From Parachlamydiaceae bacterium (GTDB taxonomy: Bacteria; Chlamydiota; Chlamydiia; Chlamydiales; Parachlamydiaceae), in contig JACCVN010000361.1 in NCBI GenBank assembly GCA_013698165.1, positions 1 to 7,059 on the forward strand: a stretch of 7,059 nt of DNA, written 5' to 3'. A model generated the notes under the pieces. That model saw only the letters and a program-made list of their open reading frames with translations. It had not been told where the DNA came from and made no database searches. The first letter of the stretch is position 1. The number at the start of each line of letters is the position of its first letter. Positions 1 to 5,531 of the stretch are shown in pieces. The position numbers and the translations under genes were made by a program.

Positions 1-1
1 A

Positions 2-325
2 CATAATAGCTCTAAGACTATTGAGAACGTCAAAGAATTCATTCAATTTTTAGGTTCGGAATCGATTTGTCTGGAAGCTAATGTCCATGATAAGCAGGCA
101 GCATTGGTATCTCACATTCCATCGATCCTATCAAAATCCTACTTGGATTTTGTAGAGGCTGTTGATCCAGAAAGCATGAAAATTTCAGGACCCGGATTTC
201 AAACATTCACACGTCTGGCACATGATAATCCCCAAATGAGAAATGAAATTACGGATTGTAACCAAAGGATCATCGAAAAATACCTAACCGAATGGTTAGA
301 ATTTCTTAAACAGAGGCATACTTAA
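2..325 (+). CDS. tyrA: Prephenate/arogenate dehydrogenase, C-terminal part (5' end outside window)
   Basis: This is the last 107 residues of a TyrA-family enzyme, which oxidatively decarboxylates prephenate to 4-hydroxyphenylpyruvate or arogenate to tyrosine with NAD(P)+. The frame is open from base 2 with no stop, so the gene continues upstream; the TTG at 104 lies inside the conserved domain and is not a real start. Visible family marks are the His-Asp pair at fragment residues 29-30, the SHIP motif at 37-40 (family consensus SHLPH), and FxxFTRLAxD at 66-75 with the substrate-binding Arg at 71. Together these are the helical C-terminal dimerisation and substrate domain; the N-terminal Rossmann domain is missing from the window. 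The second His of SHLPH is Ser here (residue 41). The stop lies 1 nt before the aminotransferase start, so the two are probably co-transcribed and both act in tyrosine synthesis. Arogenate versus prephenate preference cannot be settled from this fragment. Confidence 0.85.
   Translation, partial: HNSSKTIENVKEFIQFLGSESICLEANVHDKQAALVSHIPSILSKSYLDFVEAVDPESMKISGPGFQTFTRLAHDNPQMRNEITDCNQRIIEKYLTEWLEFLKQRHT
312..316 (+). promoter_or_regulatory. Ribosome binding site for the aminotransferase gene
   Basis: AGAGG lies 10 nt before the ATG at 327, inside the last codons of tyrA. It supports ATG 327 as the start. The frame upstream of 327 holds only nine sense codons before an in-frame TAG at 297-299, and none of them is ATG, GTG or TTG. 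Confidence 0.5.
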
Positions 326-326
326 G

Positions 327-1490
327 ATGAGAATTTTATCACCATCAGCCACAGTCAGAATTAATTCTATGGCGACAAACAAAAAAGCAAATGGAGAACG
401 TATTTATAACTTAGCGGCTGGCGATCCTGTGCTCAGTAATCACCATAGTATTTTACAAAAGGCTATTCAGAAAACTGCCAACGGATATTGCCCCTACCCT
501 CCTGTTGAAGGGATGGCTGAATTGCGCCGATTAACAGCAGAATGGATGAATATCACATGTAAAACACAGTATTCCCAAGATAACGTGCTAGTCACTTGTG
601 GTGGAAAATTTGCACTTTTTGCGATAATGTACTCTCTTTTAACAGAAGGGGATGAAGTTTTAATCCCAGCTCCCTATTGGGTATCTTATCCTGACATTGT
701 CAAAATGGCCGGCGGCAAGCCCAAAATTGTACTAACGTCTGTAGAAAAAAGATGGAAATTGACGGCTCAAGATCTGCTTAAGCAAGTCACCAAAAATACT
801 AAAATGCTGATCTTCAATAATGCTTGCAATCCTACAGGGATTTTATACTCGCGGCAAGAGATCAAAGAGATCTTAGACGTGGCAAAAACTCATAATTTGA
901 TCGTGGTCTCAGATGAAGTTTATAGCGGCCTTGTCTATGAAGAACCCGGCTTTATTTCCTGCGGATCATTTCATGAACATAGAGAACGTGTGCTCATTAT
1001 TCAAAGCTGCTCTAAAAATTTTGGAATGACGGGATGGAGGGTCGGTTTTGCCGTAGGACCGGAAAACATTATCAAAAGACTCACAGCTCTACAAAGTCAA
1101 AGCACTACAGGAGTAAGCGTCATTAGCCAATGGGCAGCCATAGGCGCATTGGAAAACGCTGATGAAGTGAGCTCATATGTCAGAGAGTCAATGAAGAAAA
1201 GAAGAGACCTATTTATAAAAACTTTTAATACCTTGTTTCCGGGTCCTATTGAAGAAATTAAATCGGCACTCTATGCTTTTGTACCCCTAAATTCATTGGG
1301 CATACATAATATAAGTGATTCAATAGCATTTTGCGAACAGATGATGACGTCTGATAATATTGCCCTTGTCCCCGGTTGTGCTTTTGGGGTTGATGGATAT
1401 GTTCGTTTTGCGTTTTCAGAAACTGAAGATGAAATTTATCAAGCACTCCAGGTGCTTAATCAAGCTATAGATAATTTAATTGGAGTTTAG
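327..1490 (+). CDS. Class I-beta aspartate aminotransferase, possible prephenate aminotransferase
   Basis: This is a PLP-dependent fold-type I aminotransferase of 387 residues, normal for the I-beta aspartate aminotransferase (AAT) family. The Schiff-base lysine is K230 in SCSKNFGMTGWR, with R238 following. Other marks are the PLP-stacking W118 in APYWVSYP, N168 in CNPTG, D196 and Y199 in SDEVYS, and R360 in GYVRFAF for the alpha-carboxylate. K94 in the GGK motif matches the Thermus AAT lysine that reads the distal carboxylate of aspartate, so dicarboxylic substrates are expected. The gene sits 1 nt after tyrA and 2 nt before aroA, which suggests it makes arogenate from prephenate or tyrosine/phenylalanine from their keto acids. 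The N-terminus is about seven residues shorter than Thermus AAT, and the residue just before PSATV is Ser5 instead of the Lys/Arg/Gln linked to prephenate aminotransferase activity. The AAT family call is firm; the in vivo substrate is not. Confidence 0.92.
   Translation: MRILSPSATVRINSMATNKKANGERIYNLAAGDPVLSNHHSILQKAIQKTANGYCPYPPVEGMAELRRLTAEWMNITCKTQYSQDNVLVTCGGKFALFAIMYSLLTEGDEVLIPAPYWVSYPDIVKMAGGKPKIVLTSVEKRWKLTAQDLLKQVTKNTKMLIFNNACNPTGILYSRQEIKEILDVAKTHNLIVVSDEVYSGLVYEEPGFISCGSFHEHRERVLIIQSCSKNFGMTGWRVGFAVGPENIIKRLTALQSQSTTGVSVISQWAAIGALENADEVSSYVRESMKKRRDLFIKTFNTLFPGPIEEIKSALYAFVPLNSLGIHNISDSIAFCEQMMTSDNIALVPGCAFGVDGYVRFAFSETEDEIYQALQVLNQAIDNLIGV
1482..1485 (+). promoter_or_regulatory. 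Ribosome binding site for aroA
   Basis: GGAG lies 7 nt before the ATG at 1493, within the last codons of the aminotransferase gene. It has good spacing and fixes the aroA start. Confidence 0.6.
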
Positions 1491-1492
1491 AC

Positions 1493-2794
1493 ATGGATCA
1501 TTACCAGGTGAAAAAATCGTATTTGACGGGTGAGATTTCAGTCCCTGCCTCAAAATCTCATACCTTAAGAGCTATACTGTTTGGGGCGATGGCTCATGGA
1601 AAAAGTATTATTCATGGTCACCTTAACTCTACTGACACACAAGCGATGATAGAAGCTTGCCGTCATTTTGGCGCTAAACTCGATGTTTATCCTGACCGGA
1701 TTGAAATTGATGGTTTGAATGGAAAAATTGAGCATACTGAAGATGTGATCAATGCTGGCAACTCAGGCATTGTCTTGCGTTTTGGTGCGGCTATAGGCGC
1801 ATTAGCAAAAAACCCTGTCGTCATTACTGGAGACCACTCTATACGCCATCAAAGACCTGTAAAACCGTTACTTGATGGTCTTTCACAACTTGGAGTTAAG
1901 ACAACTTCAATGCGGGGAGATGGTTATGCACCGATCATTATTCAGGGGCCACTAAAATCTGGAAAAGTACAGATCGATGGTCAGGATTCTCAACCTGTCT
2001 CGGCATTACTGATTGCTTCAGCCTTTGCTGAGGGGCCAATCGAAATCAATGTGGATAATCCCGGAGAGATCCCTTGGATCTCACTGACGCTGAATTGGCT
2101 TGACCGGCTAGGAATCCCTTATGAAAATATTGATTTTAAGCAATATCGCCTTAAGGGTAATTGCAGCTATAAAGGTTTTGAATATCATGTTCCCGGTGAT
2201 TTAAGCTCGGCGGCCTTTCCTATTGCGGCAGCGCTCGTGACGAACTCCGAAGTGACTGTTAAGAATGTAGACATGCACGATTCGCAAGGGGATAAAGAGC
2301 TTATTGCAGTTTTCCAGCAAATGGGTGCAAATATTGAGATTGATGAAAAAAATAAATCACTCCATGTAAAAAAAGGAACGGCTCTGAAAGGGGTAAGCGT
2401 GGATATCAATGATTTTGTGGATGCGATCACAATATTATCAGTTGTTGCCTGCTATGCTGAAGGCGAGACGCATATTTACAATGCAGCTATTGCCAAGCAA
2501 AAGGAATGCAATCGCATCAATTGCATAGCAACGGAATTGCAGAAAATGGGCGCAAACATTACAGAAACGGTTGATGGCCTGCGCATAAGAAAATCTGCAC
2601 TTATAGGAGCCGATGTGGAATCCTATAACGATCATCGCATGGCGATGTCACTATCAGTAGCGGCGATGGGTGCGGAAGGAAATACAAAAGTATCCCCTGT
2701 AGAATGTATATCAAAAACATTTCCAACATTCCTGCGTGATTTTATTACGCTAGGAGCAGATATGCAAAGGGACACAGTAAAGGATCAAAAATGA
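1493..2794 (+). CDS. aroA: 3-phosphoshikimate 1-carboxyvinyltransferase (EPSP synthase)
   Basis: AroA transfers the enolpyruvyl group of PEP to shikimate 3-phosphate, giving EPSP, in the cytoplasm. The protein has 433 residues, the usual length, with the two-domain inverse beta-alpha barrel of the family. Substrate-binding residues seen are K21, S22 and R26 in PASKSHTLRA, R122 in RHQRPVKPL, S166 and Q167 in GQDSQ, D310 in FVDAITIL, K337, E338 and R341 in KQKECNRI, R382 in NDHRMAM, and K408 in SKTFPTF. These match E. coli K22, R27, R124, S170/Q171, D313, K340/E341/R344, R386 and K411. The PEP loop, GNAGTAMRP in E. coli, reads GNSGIVLRF (89-97), a form I recall from chlamydial AroA. Two of the three serines that bind the S3P phosphate in E. 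coli (S169, S197) align with D165 and E192. The stop overlaps the aroK start by 4 nt, implying translational coupling. Confidence 0.96.
   Translation: MDHYQVKKSYLTGEISVPASKSHTLRAILFGAMAHGKSIIHGHLNSTDTQAMIEACRHFGAKLDVYPDRIEIDGLNGKIEHTEDVINAGNSGIVLRFGAAIGALAKNPVVITGDHSIRHQRPVKPLLDGLSQLGVKTTSMRGDGYAPIIIQGPLKSGKVQIDGQDSQPVSALLIASAFAEGPIEINVDNPGEIPWISLTLNWLDRLGIPYENIDFKQYRLKGNCSYKGFEYHVPGDLSSAAFPIAAALVTNSEVTVKNVDMHDSQGDKELIAVFQQMGANIEIDEKNKSLHVKKGTALKGVSVDINDFVDAITILSVVACYAEGETHIYNAAIAKQKECNRINCIATELQKMGANITETVDGLRIRKSALIGADVESYNDHRMAMSLSVAAMGAEGNTKVSPVECISKTFPTFLRDFITLGADMQRDTVKDQK
2779..2784 (+). promoter_or_regulatory. Ribosome binding site for aroK inside aroA
   Basis: AAAGGA lies 6 nt before the ATG at 2791, inside the last codons of aroA. 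It is the strongest Shine-Dalgarno-like site in the window and supports the overlapping ATGA start of aroK. Confidence 0.65.
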
Positions 2795-3324
2795 ATATTA
2801 TTTTATGCGGACTTCCAATGAGCGGTAAGTCGACAATAGGAAAGTTGGTAGCAGAAAAGCTGAATCGACAGTTCATCGATACCGATAGGCTTATTGAGAA
2901 CACCTATAACATGATAAAAAATAAAAAATATACTTGCCGGCAGATCTATTTTCTAGAAGGCGAAAAGGTTTTTAGAAGACTTGAAGACCATCAAATTGCC
3001 TCTTTGAAGAATGTCAAAAAAAGTGTTATTGCAATCGGTGGCGGAAGCCTTATTAATGAAGGGAATATCAAAATTCTTCAAGATGTCGGGAGCTTAGTCT
3101 ATCTAAAAGTTTCCACCGAATTACTCTGGGAACGCATGAAGACAAAAGCCCTACCAACCTATTTAAATCATAAAAATCCTGAAGAAGAATTTTTTGAACT
3201 AGCAGCAAGGCGCTGCCCGATCATTAAAAATGCAGCAGAGTTTGTCATAGAAACGGATGATTTGACTGAAGAGCAAACTGTGGAAAAGATCATAGAACTA
3301 TTCCGGGATGAAAAATCAACTTAA
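2791..3324 (+). CDS. aroK: Shikimate kinase
   Basis: This enzyme phosphorylates shikimate at the 3-hydroxyl with ATP, supplying AroA. It has 177 residues, a normal size for this P-loop NMP-kinase-like family. The Walker A motif is GLPMSGKST (7-15), with K13 and S14. The DTD pair (D30, D32) binds Mg and shikimate, the GExxFRRLE motif (57-65) supplies shikimate-binding R62, and IGGGS (82-86) is the shikimate-binding Gly-rich turn. The LID region is odd: where E. coli AroK has KRPLL, this protein reads KALPTYL (119-125), with no arginine at the usual place. The C-terminal adenine-side arginine is probably R140 or R141. The start overlaps the aroA stop as ATGA, and the gene ends 15 nt before aroC. 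It could equally be named aroL; the sequence does not distinguish the two E. coli isozyme names, and other kinases of the superfamily are unlikely in this context. Confidence 0.93.
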   Translation: MNIILCGLPMSGKSTIGKLVAEKLNRQFIDTDRLIENTYNMIKNKKYTCRQIYFLEGEKVFRRLEDHQIASLKNVKKSVIAIGGGSLINEGNIKILQDVGSLVYLKVSTELLWERMKTKALPTYLNHKNPEEEFFELAARRCPIIKNAAEFVIETDDLTEEQTVEKIIELFRDEKST

Positions 3325-3339
3325 TTAGCGAGATGAGAA

Positions 3340-4431
3340 ATGGCAAGCAATACATTTGGTAACATTTTTAAAATAACAACTTGGGGCGAGTCTCACGGAA
3401 AAGCTATCGGTGTCGTCATCGACGGATGCCCTGCAGGCATTGAAATTAGCGATAGCGAGATTAATAGTGCATTGGCCCTGCGAGCCCCAGGGAGAAATCC
3501 TTACACATCGCCAAGAACGGAAGCTGACAAAGCAGAAATTCTTTCAGGTGTATTTGAAGGCAAGACCACCGGAGCACCGATCTGCATCATCATTCCAAAT
3601 AAAGATGCCGATTCAAGCAAATATGAACCTATCAAAGATCTGCTGCGGCCTGGGCACGCCAATTACACCTACCTAGAAAAGTATAGGATTTTCGATTACA
3701 GGGGAGGCGGCCGCTCTTCCGCACGAGAAACAGCCTGCCGAGTGGCAGCAGGCGCTATTGCAGTAAAATTTTTGGAACATCAAGGCATTAAGCTCACGGC
3801 GTATATTAAACAGATTGGAAACATTGAAGCTAACATCAACACAACCGATTTCGAAATACTACGTGGATCCACTTACCGGAGCCCTGTATTTTGCCCCGAT
3901 GAAAGTGCCACAGAGAAAATGACAGCTTTGATTGAACAAGCGAAAATTGAAGGAGATTCCTTGGGAGGGATTATAGAATTTATCGCCCAAGGAGTTCCAG
4001 CAGGTATCGGGGATCCTGTGTATGAAAAGCTTGAAGCCAATCTTGCCCACGCAATGATGAGTCTGCCTGCAACTAAAGGGTTTGAAATAGGATCGGGTTT
4101 CCGATCAGCAACAATGCAAGGATCCGAACATAACGACCTGTTCACAATTAATTCCGGAGATGTACAGACTCAAACTAACTATGCCGGGGGAACCCTGGGG
4201 GGTATTTCGACTGGTATGCCAATTACAGGAAGAGTTGCCTTTAAACCGACCTCAAGCATCATGAAACCTCAAGGAACCCTGACAACGTCTGGAGAAAGTG
4301 CATCCTTTAATCTTCCTGCAGGGTCTCGGCATGATCCCTGCGTAGCTATAAGGGCTGTGCCTATTGTTGAAGCAATGACGGCTTTAGTATTAGTCGATGC
4401 TATCCTCTTGAATAGGTGTGCAAGGCTATGA
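3340..4431 (+). CDS. aroC: Chorismate synthase
   Basis: AroC converts EPSP to chorismate by 1,4-anti elimination of phosphate and needs reduced FMN. It is 363 residues, standard for the family. The signature regions are all present: WGESHG (15-20) with catalytic His19, RPGHANYTY (103-111) with catalytic His106, RGGGRSSARET (121-131), YAGGTLGGISTGMP (281-294), FKPTSSI (301-307) and RHDPC (330-334) with Asp332. No key residue is missing. There is no NADPH-binding flavin-reductase extension like that of fungal bifunctional enzymes, so an external reductase must supply reduced FMN. The start is ATG 3340, beginning MASNTFGNIFKITTWGESHG as expected for the family; the nearby ATG at 3333 is in another frame. 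Only a weak GAG (3330-3332) precedes it, 7 nt away. The stop overlaps the aroB start by 4 nt. Confidence 0.97.
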   Translation: MASNTFGNIFKITTWGESHGKAIGVVIDGCPAGIEISDSEINSALALRAPGRNPYTSPRTEADKAEILSGVFEGKTTGAPICIIIPNKDADSSKYEPIKDLLRPGHANYTYLEKYRIFDYRGGGRSSARETACRVAAGAIAVKFLEHQGIKLTAYIKQIGNIEANINTTDFEILRGSTYRSPVFCPDESATEKMTALIEQAKIEGDSLGGIIEFIAQGVPAGIGDPVYEKLEANLAHAMMSLPATKGFEIGSGFRSATMQGSEHNDLFTINSGDVQTQTNYAGGTLGGISTGMPITGRVAFKPTSSIMKPQGTLTTSGESASFNLPAGSRHDPCVAIRAVPIVEAMTALVLVDAILLNRCARL

Positions 4432-5531
4432 ACAAAGTACTAACATGCAGTGTCATGGGCGCTAAAGAGTCTTATGATATTGAAATTATTCATGATGCAC
4501 TAAGGAATCAGGCTGAATACCTATCAACGCTGGCATTAAGATTTGCAATTATTGCCGATGACACAGTCGCAGAGCTATATGGAAAGCCACTCATAAACGC
4601 TTTTTCAAATTCCGGTTTGGAAATACATCTATTTACTTTTAGTGCCGGGGAGCAGTATAAAACCAGAGAAACAAAAGAGCTTTTGGAAAATCAGCTCTTT
4701 GAAAAAGGGCTCGGAAGGGATACCTGCATTATTGCACTTGGCGGCGGCGTGACCACAGATCTTGCGGGTTATTTGGCTGCAACCTATTGTAGAGGTCTGC
4801 CTCTTGTCATGATCCCCACTTCGCTATTAGGCATGGTGGATGCAAGCATTGGCGGAAAAACAGGTGTCAATGTCCCCTATGGAAAGAACTTGCTTGGCTG
4901 TATCTACCAACCCAAAAAAGTCATCATCGACACCTCTACCCTCCAAAGTCTCCCCCAAAATGAGCTGTCCAATGGAGTTGTTGAAATGATCAAGCACGGA
5001 TTAATCGCCGACAAAAATTTATTCGAGTATCTTGAAAGCCATTGCCACCTGCTTCTAGGATTAGATTCAGAAGCCCTTGAAATGTCGATTTTTGAAAGCT
5101 GCCGCATCAAAAAAGAAATTGTGGAGGAAGACGAAAGGGAAAATGGCAAACGCCGCCTTTTAAACTTCGGCCATACCATCGGCCATGCTCTTGAGCGTTT
5201 AAGCCAATACTCTCTGGCACATGGTGAAGCTGTTGCAATTGGAATACTAGCGGAAAGCCATCTAGCAATGCAGCTTGGATTTCTTTCTATGGATGATCTT
5301 GCGAGGATAAGGAAAATTTTCATGGATTATAAATTGCCTTTGCAATTCCCTTCACAATTCTCTATCGAATCAATTCTTGATGCGATGGCGCTAGATAAAA
5401 AATCCCTCAGAGGATTACCACGATTTGTTATCATTGACGCTATAGGCTCATGCCAAAGTTATGGCTCAAACTTTTGCACACATGTCGAAGAAGCCCTCAT
5501 TCGAAACGCATTGAGTGAATACAAAGGTTAA
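4428..5531 (+). CDS. aroB: 3-dehydroquinate synthase
   Basis: AroB cyclises DAHP to 3-dehydroquinate, the second step of the pathway, using NAD+ and a divalent metal (Zn or Co). From ATG 4428 the protein is 367 residues, the usual length. The NAD-binding glycine run is LGGGVTTDLAG (104-114), followed by PTSLLGMVDASIGGKTGVN (130-148) and the KNLLG motif (153-157). The metal ligands are E186 in GVVEMIKHG, H249 in NFGHTIGHA and H265 in AHGEAV. I chose ATG 4428 because it forms an ATGA overlap with the aroC stop and gives a family-like N-terminus; an in-frame GTG at 4416 would add four residues but has no Shine-Dalgarno site. Even ATG 4428 lacks a well-placed one (AAGG is 2 nt away, AATAGG 11 nt away), so translation probably depends on ribosomes finishing aroC. 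The next gene begins directly after the stop. Confidence 0.95.
   Translation: MNKVLTCSVMGAKESYDIEIIHDALRNQAEYLSTLALRFAIIADDTVAELYGKPLINAFSNSGLEIHLFTFSAGEQYKTRETKELLENQLFEKGLGRDTCIIALGGGVTTDLAGYLAATYCRGLPLVMIPTSLLGMVDASIGGKTGVNVPYGKNLLGCIYQPKKVIIDTSTLQSLPQNELSNGVVEMIKHGLIADKNLFEYLESHCHLLLGLDSEALEMSIFESCRIKKEIVEEDERENGKRRLLNFGHTIGHALERLSQYSLAHGEAVAIGILAESHLAMQLGFLSMDDLARIRKIFMDYKLPLQFPSQFSIESILDAMALDKKSLRGLPRFVIIDAIGSCQSYGSNFCTHVEEALIRNALSEYKG
5523..5527 (+). promoter_or_regulatory. Ribosome binding site for aroDE
   Basis: AAAGG in the last aroB codons lies 4 nt before ATG 5532 and 16 nt before the alternative in-frame ATG 5544. The short spacing still favours 5532. Confidence 0.5.

Noticed and set aside
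104..325. Possible separate 73-residue protein starting at TTG 104
   Set aside because: The frame is open to base 2, and residues before the TTG (HD motif at 86-91) belong to the same conserved TyrA domain, so it is the tail of a truncated gene and not a small protein.
3410..3676. 88-codon + strand frame inside aroC, and two - strand frames at 3859-4145
   Set aside because: All overlap highly conserved chorismate synthase sequence in other frames and show no domain or plausible start context; they are shadows.
4416..4427. GTG 4416 as the aroB start
   Set aside because: It adds only MCKA before the family-like N-terminus, has no ribosome binding site, and the ATG at 4428 gives the ATGA overlap already used at the aroA-aroK junction.
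4904..5323. 139-codon open frame on the - strand inside aroB
   Set aside because: It lies wholly opposite conserved aroB codons, is rich in Ser/Arg as expected from antisense of a coding frame, has no recognisable domain and sits within a + strand operon.
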